A DNA stretch of 30,229 nt from Peptacetobacter sp900539645 (GTDB lineage: Bacteria > Bacillota > Clostridia > Peptostreptococcales > Peptostreptococcaceae), in NCBI RefSeq assembly GCF_047807365.1, contig NZ_JBLOUI010000030.1:1-30229 (forward strand), written 5' to 3'. A model generated the notes under the pieces. That model made no database searches and was not told the origin of the DNA. It worked only from the letters and a program-made list of their open reading frames with translations. How positions within the stretch are numbered: the first letter of the stretch is position 1; every line of letters begins with the position of its first letter. The position numbers and the translations under genes are program-made. Shown here piece by piece: positions 17,105-25,059 of this stretch.

Positions 17105-17785
17105 CTATTTAAAATTTTCTATAAAAAATTTTGTCCGCTCATCTTCAGCATCCTTCTGATATGCTATTACGTAATCAGAGCTAACCTGATCTGATATAAC
17201 TTTTATAACAATATCATCTAAATTACTTGGAATAAAGTTTTCGGGAAGTATAGCCACACCGTATCCACTTCTTGCAAGCCGTATAGCTTCTATATCGCTA
17301 TCACAAACCATACTAAACCCATACTCAGAATGAAGAGTAAGTTTTTCTTGTAGGATGTTTCCAAGCTTAAAAGGTACATACTTAGGGCTAAGCGTTATCA
17401 AACATTCATGCTTAAGCTCTTCAAAGCTCAGACTTTCAATATCTTCAAGAGATATTCCTTCTATTTTGTACTCATTGCTAAAAATTGCATATGTTTTTAT
17501 CTGATTGATAACCTTAAACTTGCAATCTATATTTTTTATCATATCCCTAGTCACAAGAGCTAAGTCTATATTTCTATTTTTAAGAAGATAGCTCACCACA
17601 GAATAATCTTTAACAAGTATTTTAGGATAAACATTTGGAAGATTTTCTCTCATTTTTTTCAATCTCCCATCCATTTTAGATAGCTCAACATAACTAGAAC
17701 ACCCTATTCCAAAGAAAGAAATCTTATCAAAATTATTCTTTATCAACTTCTTTCTAGCTACGTATCGAGTAAATATTTGGGACTG
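17105..17785 (-). pseudogene. LysR-family regulator lacking its DNA-binding domain
   Basis: The reading frame encodes a LysR substrate-binding domain: FFGIGCSSYVELS, LKNRNIDLALVTRDM, LSPKYVPFKLGNIL, SDIEAIRLARSGYGVAILPENF. It ends SDYVIAYQKDAEDERTKFFIENF, the normal LysR C-terminus. The N-terminal winged helix-turn-helix (about 60-70 residues) is missing. Sequence resembling the linker helix starts around QIFTRYVARKKL. Upstream codons run straight into a long hairpin (17779-17872), and no helix-turn-helix is found in any frame up to the next gene. The open frame reaches 17800 only by using codons within the hairpin with a TTG start. I read this as a 5'-truncated relic; a truncated co-inducer-binding protein remains possible. 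Confidence 0.75.
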
Positions 17786-17872
17786 TTGCATAAATTGCAA
17801 CAGTTCTTTTGTTATGATAATCTTTTATAACTAACAAAAGAAACTTGTTGCAATATTATGCTAACAGCTCCC
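17779..17872 (+). repeat. Long imperfect hairpin at the LysR truncation point
   Basis: The arm from GGGACTGTTGCATAA at 17779 to CTTTTGTTA near 17813 pairs with the arm from TAACAAAAG near 17832 to the final GCTCCC at 17872, with a few bulges, giving about 35 pairs. A run of T follows on the plus strand (TAATTTTTT). It contains a smaller stem (GACTGTTGCA against TGCAACAGTT). It lacks the CGACAAT/CTGGAG core seen in the other long hairpins of this window. Confidence 0.7.
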
Positions 17873-17906
17873 TAATTTTTTCGAGTTCTTAGAGTTATGG
17901 GTTTGA

Positions 17907-18015
17907 AGCTAATAAAAAAATAGGACAAGATATATAACTGCCAGCCAGCGACAATGCAACTTGATTGCCTGGAGCGGATGATAGTTATAATCTTGTCCTT
18001 TTATTTTACTTAGCT
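17907..18015 (-). ncRNA. Hairpin element E1 (short core type)
   Basis: The stable stem is AGGACAAGATATATAACT (from 17922) against AGTTATAATCTTGTCCT (to 17999), extended weakly by AGCTAA...TTAGCT to 17907 and 18015. The head, 17949-17974, begins CGACAAT, forms CAAT/ATTG around GCAACTTG, and ends CCTGGAG. Element E1 starts two bases after the stop of the membrane-protein gene at 18017. Read on that gene's strand, the stem is followed by seven T, so it can act as its terminator. The conserved head is shared with E2-E5 although the stems are unrelated in sequence. Confidence 0.75.
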
Positions 18016-18016
18016 T

Positions 18017-18682
18017 TTATTTTTCATTTACCTTTTTCATAGCATTGTATCCCATGAATACTACCCATACGTATGCTAATGTTTTTGGCATCATTAGTGC
18101 TCCAACTATTGGAATAGTTTTTGCAAATAGTACAACTGGAATGTAGAATCCAAAGCTTAGTGTTACTGCAAGCCACATATTTTTGAAGCTTATATCGTTG
18201 AATTCTCTTGTCTTTTTAAAGAATATTACTATTATTACTAATCCCATTATTGCAAATGGTATGTTTCTGTATATTCCCCAAATTTCTGGTGCATTTGGAG
18301 ATAACCAATCATTCTGTGGGAATAGGCAAAGTATTATTCTTATCGCTGCTAATGCATATACTGCGAATTTAAGACCTTTATCGTCTTTTACTTCATATCT
18401 CATTTCCCATATATGGAATAATATTACATAGAAAATAGTCATTGTTATTGATGCAACTGCTTCACCAAATCCTAACGCAGCAGGATTGTTGTTTATACCT
18501 ACTGTCCACATAGAATATACTCTTGGAACTAGATGGAACGCATCCCCACATCCAAGAACGATAGCCATTATACCAAATAATCTATACTGACTACCTTTTT
18601 CTGTTGCTTTGATCATCTTTATACCTACTGTAATAACTGTTACTAAGTAACAGATGTCAAAAATACTTTCAAATATTCTCAT
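18017..18682 (-). CDS. Unknown polytopic membrane protein (about 7 segments)
   Basis: I do not recognise this 221-residue protein by name. About seven hydrophobic segments cover nearly the whole length, starting ESIFDICYLVTVITVGIKM. Conserved-looking features are GCGDAFHLVPRVY after the second segment, HIWEMRYEVKDDKG after the fourth, and a proline-rich YIPVVLFAKTIPIVGALMMPKTLAYVW near the end. The buried His and Asp in GDAFHLVPR could bind a metal or cofactor, but this is only inference. The ATG at 18682 follows AGGTG; the in-frame GTG at 18691 is inside that site. A good promoter lies upstream and element E1 lies at its 3' end, so it appears monocistronic. Confidence 0.75.
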   Translation of the reverse strand: MRIFESIFDICYLVTVITVGIKMIKATEKGSQYRLFGIMAIVLGCGDAFHLVPRVYSMWTVGINNNPAALGFGEAVASITMTIFYVILFHIWEMRYEVKDDKGLKFAVYALAAIRIILCLFPQNDWLSPNAPEIWGIYRNIPFAIMGLVIIVIFFKKTREFNDISFKNMWLAVTLSFGFYIPVVLFAKTIPIVGALMMPKTLAYVWVVFMGYNAMKKVNEK

Positions 18683-18713
18683 ATTTATCACCTCTGTATT
18701 TTTTATATGTTAT

Positions 18714-18741
18714 ATTTTAGCACATATTATTTTATTGTCAA
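18714..18741 (-). promoter_or_regulatory. Promoter of the membrane-protein gene
   Basis: On the minus strand, a perfect TTGACA (18741-18736) and TAAAAT (18719-18714) lie 16 bases apart, with a transcript start expected near 18707 and the AGGTG ribosome site downstream. The rest of 18683-18907 is AT-rich with no gene seen. Confidence 0.6.
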
Positions 18742-18907
18742 ACATTTTTTATAAATAATATTTTATACTAAAAATATTTATCTAAAGAAAATGTTTTTTA
18801 CAATAAATATAACTAAATAAAAAATAATAAAAAAAATATCCCCCTACACTCTTTTCCAAGAATATAAGAGGATGCTTAAAACGTTTTAAAATTTATTAAC
18901 TTATATT

Positions 18908-19023
18908 TTGAAAAATCGTGATTAATTTGCTACGACAATCTGCAAGCGACTCGCAACTTATAAATGTGTTACATAGAAGTGCGAGTCGCTGAAGCCTGGA
19001 GAGCAATTAATCACGTTTTTCAA
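18908..19023 (-). ncRNA. Hairpin element E2 (long core type)
   Basis: The outer stem TTGAAAAATCGTGATTAAT pairs with ATTAATCACGTTTTTCAA. The conserved head, 18933-19001, has CGACAATCTGCA on the left and GAAGCCTGGAG on the right. Between them is an 11-bp stem AGCGACTCGCA/TGCGAGTCGCT with a 24-nt loop. The element ends 17 bases from the ispH stop at 19041, and both flanks carry T or A runs, so it can terminate the ispH operon while displaying the head. Confidence 0.75.
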
Positions 19024-19040
19024 TCGCAAGGTAATAACTT

Positions 19041-19883
19041 TTATAAACTTTTTAAGTATTTTATTATATCGTCTATTATCCAGTCTGGAGTAGATGCTCC
19101 AGCTGTTATTCCGACATTTTCGTATTTTTTTATCTCTTCCACATCTAAATCATCTCTAGTTTCAATTGCAAAAGTAGGACAAACCTCTTTACATATTCCA
19201 ACTAATTTCTGAGTGTTAGAGCTGTGTTTTCCACCAATTACAACCATACAGTCCATTTCTGATGCAAGCTCTCTAGCTGCTTCCTGTCTAGCCTTAGTTG
19301 ATGAACAAATAGTATTATTAAAATCAATCTTATCTGATTTCTGTTTTAATATATCAACCATATTTCCGTAAACTTCTAAATTCATAGTAGTCTGTGCAAC
19401 TGAGCAATAATCAACTTCAGGATCTAATTCTAACTCTTTTGCTTCATCTATAGTTTTTATAATTATAGCTGAGTTGTTGCACCATCCATTTATTCCTATA
19501 ACCTCAGGGTGATTTTTATCACCTATTAATATTATTTTCTTTCCTTTGTCGTAGTTTTCTTTAACTATATCGTGGATTTTTTTAACAAAAGGACATGTTG
19601 TATCCACTACTTCTAGTTCTTTTTCATCTGCTCTATCGTATATAGACTTAGACACACCATGAGATCTTATTATCATTTTAACGTCACTTGGTATCTCTTC
19701 TATATCGTCAGCAGTTATTAGACCTCTTTCTTCATACTTTCCAACTGCCTGTTTATTATGAATAAGTGGCCCTAATGCGTATATTTTTTTATTCTGTTCC
19801 TCGCATAACTCTCTCCATGCAAGTCCCATAGCTCTCTTAACACCAAAACAAAATCCTGCTTTTTCTGATATCTTTATATTCAT
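19041..19883 (-). CDS. ispH: 4-hydroxy-3-methylbut-2-enyl diphosphate reductase
   Basis: IspH (LytB) is the last enzyme of the MEP isoprenoid pathway, making IPP and DMAPP with a 4Fe-4S cluster. The three cluster cysteines are visible: C12 (KAGFCFGVKRA), C97 (VDTTCPFV) and C193 (NTICSSTKARQ). IRSHGVS and DKNHPEVIG supply the conserved histidines, and GGKHSSNTQKL is also typical. The 280-residue length is that of the plain enzyme, without the S1-domain fusion found in some clostridia. The ATG lies after GGAGGA; the in-frame TTG upstream overlaps the ribosome site. It is the last gene of the cmk-plsC-ispH group and is followed by hairpin element E2. Confidence 0.96.
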   Translation of the reverse strand: MNIKISEKAGFCFGVKRAMGLAWRELCEEQNKKIYALGPLIHNKQAVGKYEERGLITADDIEEIPSDVKMIIRSHGVSKSIYDRADEKELEVVDTTCPFVKKIHDIVKENYDKGKKIILIGDKNHPEVIGINGWCNNSAIIIKTIDEAKELELDPEVDYCSVAQTTMNLEVYGNMVDILKQKSDKIDFNNTICSSTKARQEAARELASEMDCMVVIGGKHSSNTQKLVGICKEVCPTFAIETRDDLDVEEIKKYENVGITAGASTPDWIIDDIIKYLKSL

Positions 19884-19902
19884 AATTTCCTCCAATCGAT
19901 GC

Positions 19903-20535
19903 TTAGGCGTTGTATTTTATTCCTTCAACATCTACTATTCCATCTGCCTGTTCACAGTAATTTTTGATAATTACCTGCATAATCTCTTCTGATATTCTTT
20001 CGTGGTCTTCATTTGTAAGTTTAGCTCTAAAATACTGGCTCATATCTATAGGCTCACCTATGTATATCTTAACTCTGCTGAATAATTTATAAGTAGAAAT
20101 TACAGATATAGGCACTACATTTGCCTTACCTTTAGATGCAAAAAGTGATAGACCTGCCTTTGCCTGACCAAATTCTTTTCCTTTTACCCTAGTTCCTTCT
20201 GGGAATAGTCCCAATACATAGCCGTCTTTTATAGCTCTTAAAATCTGCTTAACTGTTGAAATTCCAGTGTTCTCTCTATCTATTGGTATAGTGTTTAATT
20301 TCTTTAAAATAAAACCTAGTATTTTATGGTCGAATAATTCCTTCTTAGCAACCGCTGCAACCTCTCTTGTAGTCATTGAAGATGCAACAAATATAGGATC
20401 TAGGTTTGATTTGTGGTTCGCAGCTATTATAACATTTCCTTCAAGAGGTACATTTTCTATACCGATTACCTCATATTTGAAGAAAACCCTACAAAATAGA
20501 CGAAGCACGCTCAATGCAAAATCGTAAAACTTCAT
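19903..20535 (-). CDS. plsC: 1-acylglycerol-3-phosphate acyltransferase
   Basis: A 210-residue membrane-associated acyltransferase that acylates lysophosphatidic acid at position 2. The catalytic HX4D box is NHKSNLD (H41, D46), the glycerol-phosphate box is FPEGTR (E113-R116), and IPIDRENTG and VPISV form the other conserved blocks. An N-terminal amphipathic or hydrophobic helix (FALSVLRLFCRVFF) fits membrane association. The start ATG follows GGAGA. It lies between cmk and ispH, a grouping common in clostridia. Length and motifs are normal. Confidence 0.94.
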   Translation of the reverse strand: MKFYDFALSVLRLFCRVFFKYEVIGIENVPLEGNVIIAANHKSNLDPIFVASSMTTREVAAVAKKELFDHKILGFILKKLNTIPIDRENTGISTVKQILRAIKDGYVLGLFPEGTRVKGKEFGQAKAGLSLFASKGKANVVPISVISTYKLFSRVKIYIGEPIDMSQYFRAKLTNEDHERISEEIMQVIIKNYCEQADGIVDVEGIKYNA

Positions 20536-20588
20536 TATTTAATTTCTCCATTCTTATTTTTATTTAACTTTATAGTATACATGGTAAA

Positions 20589-21227
20589 CTATTTTATTTT
20601 AGATACTACAGCTTCTACAACCTCGTCAATTCCAAGTCCAGTAGTGTCTATTTCTATAGCATCGTCTGCTTTTTTTAAAGGAGCAAATTCTCTATTAGAG
20701 TCTATCTCATCTCTTTTTTCTATATCTTTTATAATTTCTTCTAAAGTTCCTTCAAATCCCTTTTCACAAAGTTCTTTGTATCTTCTTCTTCCTCTTTCTT
20801 CAGGAGTTGCAACTAAGAAGAATTTGTAATCTGCATTTGGGAATACATAAGAACCAATATCTCTACCATCAAGTATTACATCGTTTCTTGTTCCTATCTC
20901 TCTCTGAACATCTACCATTAAATATCTAACTTCTTTTATTTTTGCGACATCAGAAACATTTGCGCTTACTTCTCTAGTTCTTATCTCTTCGTTTACAACT
21001 TTTGAATCAAGATATATATTGTTATCTCTAAAATCTATATCAGTTCTTTTAGCTACTTCTATCACAGCTTCCTCATTCTTAACATCAACGCCTTCAGATA
21101 AGCATTTGTATGTTACTGCTCTATACATTGCTCCTGTGTCTATGTAGTTTATGTTTAGTTTTTTAGCTATTAATTTTGAAATAGTACTCTTTCCAGCTCC
21201 TGCTGGTCCATCTACTGCTATTATCAT
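20589..21227 (-). CDS. cmk: Cytidylate kinase
   Basis: Phosphorylates CMP and dCMP. The 212-residue protein starts MIIAVDGPAGAGKST (P-loop at 7-15), then has DTGAMYRAVTYKCL, the nucleoside-binding stretch. DVILDGRDIGSYVFPNADYKFFLVATPEERGRRRY contains the CMP-binding arginine and aspartate, and RDEIDSNREFAPLKKADDAIEIDTTGL is the standard end region. The ATG at 21227 is chosen over the in-frame GTG at 21236, which lies too close to GGAG. It is part of the HI0933-cmk-plsC-ispH operon; the intergenic spaces are 23 and 53 bases. Confidence 0.95.
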   Translation of the reverse strand: MIIAVDGPAGAGKSTISKLIAKKLNINYIDTGAMYRAVTYKCLSEGVDVKNEEAVIEVAKRTDIDFRDNNIYLDSKVVNEEIRTREVSANVSDVAKIKEVRYLMVDVQREIGTRNDVILDGRDIGSYVFPNADYKFFLVATPEERGRRRYKELCEKGFEGTLEEIIKDIEKRDEIDSNREFAPLKKADDAIEIDTTGLGIDEVVEAVVSKIK

Positions 21228-21250
21228 AATTACCACACTCTCCTCTTTTT

Positions 21251-22507
21251 TTATTCATCTTTTCCTGCTGCAAATCCTGTTGAGAATGCAATCTGTAGAT
21301 TATATCCTCCAGTTTCTGCATCTATATCCAAAATCTCACCTGCAACGTGAAGATTTTTTATCTTTTTAGATTCCATCGTAGTAGAGTTGATATCCTTAAC
21401 AGATACCCCTCCAGATGTTACTATAGCTGGCTCAATTCCTAATGTTGAAGTACAAGTCAGCTTCATTTCTTTTATAAGTGATACTAGCTTGTTTTCTAGT
21501 TTTTTAGGAAGTTCGTTGACTTTCATCTCCTCAACTCCTGCCTGCTCAGCAATAGCTTTTAAGAAATTCTGTGGAAGTATTCCCTTTAAATTTGTTATTA
21601 CATTTCTATTTGGGAATTCTCTTATCGCTGCAACGATATCTTCTCTTGTGCTATTAGGTAGGCAGTCTAGAGTTATTTCTATATTTCCATCTTCTAATGC
21701 CTTATTTATATAAGAAGATAAAATTAAAACCGCTGGCCCACTTATTCCAAAGTGAGTGAATATCATATCGCCGCTCTGTTTTATCTTTTTCTTCTTAATC
21801 TTGCAAGATAATTCCACGTCTTTTAGCGAAATTCCCTGCATATTCATTATCCAAGATTCTTCTATCTTAAGTGGTACAAGTGCAGGAAGTGGCTCAACTA
21901 TCTTATGTCCGTATTTTTTTAGGATTTTGTACATATTTCCGTCTGATCCCGTATTTGAAAAACTTCTTCCTCCCGCTGCGACGATTACCTTGTCACACTC
22001 AATCTTATCTCCATTGTCTAGGATAACGCCTTTAATCTCGCCAATCTTGTCCTTTTTTGATAAAATCTGTTCCTCTGGGAACATATTCACATCCAAGTCG
22101 GCAACTCTTTTGTTGTAGTATATTTTAACATTTCTCTTTAAAAGCTCTTTGTTTAAAGCATCAATTAAATCCTCTGCCTTGTCGTTTTCTGTATATACCT
22201 TAAAATCATTATCTTTTTCTATTTTGTATTTTAGTCCAATTCTGTCAAAGAACCCTAGCAGATCCTTATTTGAAAATGCATCAAAACTGCTGTACAAAAA
22301 TCTCTTGTTTGTAACTACCTTATCAAAGAAATCATCTATCTCTCTGGCATTTGTTAGATTACATCTACCTCCACCAGTTAGTTTGATTTTTCTTCCTAAT
22401 TCGCCATTTCTCTCAAGAAGTATTACCTCGTTATCTGCATTTTTACTAGCAGACACAGCCGCCATCATACCAGCCGCTCCACCACCGATTATAACAACCT
22501 TTGCCAT
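21251..22507 (-). CDS. HI0933-family flavoprotein (NAD(P)/FAD-dependent oxidoreductase)
   Basis: A 418-residue flavoprotein of the HI0933/YhiN type. The FAD-binding GGGAAGMMAAVSA lies at the N-terminus, LLERNGELGRKIKLTGGGRCNLTN is the family signature, and VIVAAGGRSFSNTGSDG and the C-terminal FAD contact EILDIDAETGGYNLQIAFSTGFAAG complete the pattern. Family members bind FAD, but their reaction is not established; a link to RNA or cofactor modification is not proven. The start follows GGAGATAA. It sits between the histidine phosphatase and cmk genes, as in many Firmicutes, and probably shares their transcript. Confidence 0.9.
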   Translation of the reverse strand: MAKVVIIGGGAAGMMAAVSASKNADNEVILLERNGELGRKIKLTGGGRCNLTNAREIDDFFDKVVTNKRFLYSSFDAFSNKDLLGFFDRIGLKYKIEKDNDFKVYTENDKAEDLIDALNKELLKRNVKIYYNKRVADLDVNMFPEEQILSKKDKIGEIKGVILDNGDKIECDKVIVAAGGRSFSNTGSDGNMYKILKKYGHKIVEPLPALVPLKIEESWIMNMQGISLKDVELSCKIKKKKIKQSGDMIFTHFGISGPAVLILSSYINKALEDGNIEITLDCLPNSTREDIVAAIREFPNRNVITNLKGILPQNFLKAIAEQAGVEEMKVNELPKKLENKLVSLIKEMKLTCTSTLGIEPAIVTSGGVSVKDINSTTMESKKIKNLHVAGEILDIDAETGGYNLQIAFSTGFAAGKDE

Positions 22508-22558
22508 ATTTATCTCCTTTATCCAACAATCCTATACCCAAGTAAAAATAACCTACAT

Positions 22559-23200
22559 TTACTCAAGAGCCGAGTTGTTAAGTTTGTAATCCCCTTTTAT
22601 ATGAGATGTGTCGTTCATTTTAGTAACAACCGGACCGTAATGTCTCCACTCTACTATATTTAGAGCTGTGTTATCCTGTTTAATTCTGTATATATTTTTC
22701 ATTGGTGAATCTAATATTAATAATAGAAGCACCCTAACTGTCACTGAATGACTAACTAGTAAAATATTCTTGTTATCATATTTTTCATTTAATTCGTCTA
22801 TGAATTTTTCTAATCTTTCCTTTATCACATCTAAAGTTTCCCCACCAGGAATTTTTGCAAGATGTGGCTCGTTTCTCCAAGTTTTGTATATTTCTGGGTA
22901 TTTTTCAGTTATTTCTGGAATTAATCTTCCTTCCCATTCACCAAATCCCATCTCTCTTAAAGCTTCTGTCGGCTGCACTTCTATTCCAAATCTTTTTCCA
23001 ACTGCTTCTGCTGTCTGCATTGCTCTACCTAAATCACTTGAGAATATCATATCTAGTGGATATTTATCCATTCCTTCTGCAAGCTCATTTGCCTGAGCAA
23101 GACCTTTTTCTGTTAGAGGTGAATTTCCATGCCCCTGAGTTTTTCCTAATATATTCCATTCTGTCTGTCCATGTCTAGCTATATAATAAGTGTTTCCCAT
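22559..23200 (-). CDS. Histidine phosphatase (phosphoglycerate mutase-like)
   Basis: A 213-residue member of the histidine phosphatase superfamily. The catalytic RHG is ARHGQTEWN (R9, H10), with SSDLGRAMQTAEAV, the LREMGFGEWEGR acid region and the second histidine in LLVSHSVTVR. This looks like the broad-specificity GpmB/CobC group, not a true glycolytic mutase; the substrate is unclear. The ATG at 23200 follows GGAGGA by five bases; the in-frame start at 23230 would place that site inside the gene. It is the first gene of the operon running on to cmk and ispH, with a promoter-like pair upstream. Confidence 0.88.
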   Translation of the reverse strand: MGNTYYIARHGQTEWNILGKTQGHGNSPLTEKGLAQANELAEGMDKYPLDMIFSSDLGRAMQTAEAVGKRFGIEVQPTEALREMGFGEWEGRLIPEITEKYPEIYKTWRNEPHLAKIPGGETLDVIKERLEKFIDELNEKYDNKNILLVSHSVTVRVLLLLILDSPMKNIYRIKQDNTALNIVEWRHYGPVVTKMNDTSHIKGDYKLNNSALE

Positions 23201-23294
23201 AACTTCCTCCGTTTTTGATTTACTTTTCATATTTAAAATAATGTAATATTTTCTATGTCATTTGACTTTAAAAATTAATATCTATCAACATTAT

Positions 23295-23324
23295 ATTATA
23301 TACCAAAATAATATCTGATTACAA
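23295..23324 (-). promoter_or_regulatory. Promoter of the phosphatase-cmk-ispH operon
   Basis: On the minus strand, TTGTAA (23324-23319) and TATAAT (23300-23295) are separated by 18 bases, with a start near 23288, about 88 bases before the ATG. Between this and element E3 (23325-23472) there is AT-rich sequence with no gene seen. Confidence 0.5.
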
Positions 23325-23472
23325 ATTTTTATAAAATGAGTAAAAAAATAGCTGCCACATAAAATTCACAAAAAAATATTGTAAATAGATTTTACATCAA
23401 TAAGGCATATAATGTGTTGAATGTGCAATCCTATTCTCCATTCTCTCTTTAAACAAGGTAACAGCTAAGAAA

Positions 23473-23693
23473 AAGATTAAAAATCATCTCCAACTTGGCT
23501 GAGTTTATTGCAAAATAATAGCGGAATGAATTGATATAACTTATCCAACGACAATCTACAGACGATTTTTTCTTTAGATTCGAACAGAGTTCGAACTAGA
23601 CAAGAAAAATCGTCGAAGCCTGGAGTGGGAAGTTATATTATTCATTCCGCTTCTTTTACACACATCTCAGCCAAGCGAGATATTTTTAATCTT
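23473..23693 (-). ncRNA. Hairpin element E3 (long core type, 221 nt)
   Basis: The outer stem AAGATTAAAAATCATCTC.. pairs with its partner ending TATTTTTAATCTT, and includes TTGGCTGAG against CTCAGCCAA. After an internal loop, GCGGAATGAAT (from 23521) pairs with ATTCATTCCGC (to 23650). The head at 23549-23625 starts CGACAATCTACAGACG and ends CGTCGAAGCCTGGAG. Its distal stem, GACGATTTTTTCTT against AAGAAAAATCGTC, carries a small TTCGAAC/GTTCGAA hairpin. Its right edge meets the stop codon of the YitT-like gene (23692), and T runs follow on that gene's strand. Confidence 0.75.
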
Positions 23694-24564
23694 ATTCTGC
23701 TGTTACCGGTTTAAATCCATTACCTAATGCTTCATGTATGTCAGTTATGATTATGAACGCTTTAGAATCGACTTCTCTTACAAGTCTTTTTAGCGCAACA
23801 ACCTCTTTCTTCTCAACTACAACCAAAATAACATTCTTATCAGCACCAGTGTACGCACCTTCACCTTTAAGGAAGGTCGCACCTCTGTCTAATTCTTCCA
23901 TTATCTTGTCTGTAATTTCCTTTGAATGATCAGAAATAATCATAAATGACTTAGAATAGTTAAATCCTTCTATCATAAGGTCGCTGACCTTTATAATAAT
24001 GTATAAAGAAACAGAAGAATACAGTGCTATTTCTATCTGACCTGTTGCAAATCCTGACATAACGATTACTGCACAGTCTATAATTCCTAAAAGAATTGGT
24101 ATACTTAATGTTGGGAACACCTTATTAATTAATAAAGCCATTAAGTCTGTACCACCTGTAGAACCACTTATTCTAAGGATTAACCCCTGCCCGATACCCA
24201 TAAGTATTGAACCGAGTATTATAATTAGGTAAATGTCCTCTGTTATGAATATTGAAGACATACTTTCAGTCACCTTTAACGCAACTGTTAATAATATTAT
24301 TCCTAGTACTGTTTTGATACAGTCTCTCTTGCTCAAAATCTTGTACGCTGCGATAAATAGCGGTACGTTTAGAACAAGGTTGACAATCCATAGAGGAATT
24401 CCAAAAAGCATATTAAGAACAACTGCAAGCCCAGTTATCCCACCAGATGCAATTCCATAAGGATTGAAGAATAAATTTAGTGAAATCGCCATCATAATAC
24501 AACCTATTATTAGGATAAAAATATCGCTAAACCCTAGTCTTAAACTTTCTTTTTCTTTTTCCAA
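23692..24564 (-). CDS. YitT-family (DUF161/DUF2179) membrane protein
   Basis: A 290-residue YitT-type protein. Six hydrophobic segments cover the first 200 residues or so. They include NLFFNPYGIASGGITGLAVVLN, GIPLWIVNLVLNVPLF, GSTGGTDLMALLINK and YIIIKVSDLMIEGFNYSK, which are YitT hallmarks. A cytoplasmic DUF2179 domain follows (ITDKIMEELDRGATFLKGEGAYTG, with ITDIHEALGNGFKP at the end). The family is abundant in Firmicutes and may act as a transporter or export protein; the substrate is unknown. The start is a TTG (24564), placed after AAGGAAGTGG, because no ATG or GTG is available before FGF-like residues. Its end abuts hairpin element E3. Confidence 0.88.
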   Translation of the reverse strand: MEKEKESLRLGFSDIFILIIGCIMMAISLNLFFNPYGIASGGITGLAVVLNMLFGIPLWIVNLVLNVPLFIAAYKILSKRDCIKTVLGIILLTVALKVTESMSSIFITEDIYLIIILGSILMGIGQGLILRISGSTGGTDLMALLINKVFPTLSIPILLGIIDCAVIVMSGFATGQIEIALYSSVSLYIIIKVSDLMIEGFNYSKSFMIISDHSKEITDKIMEELDRGATFLKGEGAYTGADKNVILVVVEKKEVVALKRLVREVDSKAFIIITDIHEALGNGFKPVTAE

Positions 24565-24672
24565 AATGATCCACTTCCTTTCATATCTAATTATATATGA
24601 AATTTTTCTTTTTTCATAGTTTGGAAAAAATTTATTTGAATATGAGAAAAACTTTTCTCTAATATACTATTT

Positions 24673-24840
24673 TCATTCATTTATAGGCCAAATAGTCCTT
24701 CCTCCAAGAACAACCTTGTTTACACCTTTAACATCTATATCTGTTTCGTAGCTTCCATCATCAAACATTGGAGAAACCATAACCTTTCTCGCACTTATAT
24801 ATACAGTATCTCCTTTTTTTAATATAAATAAAACCTCATT
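24673..24840 (-). pseudogene. Orphan C-terminal gene fragment
   Basis: Between the YitT gene and element E4, one minus-strand frame is open for 55 codons to a TGA at 24673. It reads like real protein (LKKGDTVYISARKVMVSP then FDDGSYETDIDVKGV and a WPINE end) rather than random AT-rich sequence. There is no start codon in a good context: AAAGGAGA lies inside the frame, and no ATG follows it at a proper distance except internal methionines. I read it as the remaining tail of a decayed gene, or as a short gene with an unusual start. The family is not recognised. The rest of 24565-24977 holds nothing else I can identify. Confidence 0.4.
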
Positions 24841-24977
24841 TCAGTAAATTATTTAAAATATTACAACATAAAAATTAAATATTATTATCCTTATCATTTA
24901 CTTTTAGAAATTTTAATTTTTTAATCAACAAGTATATAATTGATTAAAAGAATTAGTTGTTTTAGTATGATATATAA

Positions 24978-25050
24978 AAAGGGTGCTTTAAGTAATCATC
25001 AACGACAATGCAACTCTATTGTCTGGAGTGATGATGCTTAAACACCCTTT
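24978..25050 (-). ncRNA. Hairpin element E4 (short core type)
   Basis: AAAGGGTGCTTTAAGTAATCATCA pairs with TGATGATGCTTAAACACCCTTT. The head (25003-25028) begins CGACAAT, forms ACAAT/ATTGT around GCAACTCT, and ends CTGGAG. It lies 10 bases after the alcohol dehydrogenase stop (25060). On that gene's strand the stem is followed by TTTTTATATA, so it is a credible terminator with a conserved head. Confidence 0.78.
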
Positions 25051-25059
25051 CCCTTTATC

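Noticed and set aside
17779..17872. Long hairpin as a sixth CGACAAT element
   Set aside because: Its loop lacks both CGACAAT and CTGGAG; it is a separate hairpin.
23473..23693. E3 as a riboswitch or T-box
   Set aside because: It lies after a stop codon, not in a leader, and shows no T-box, glycine, SAM, FMN, TPP or c-di-GMP consensus.
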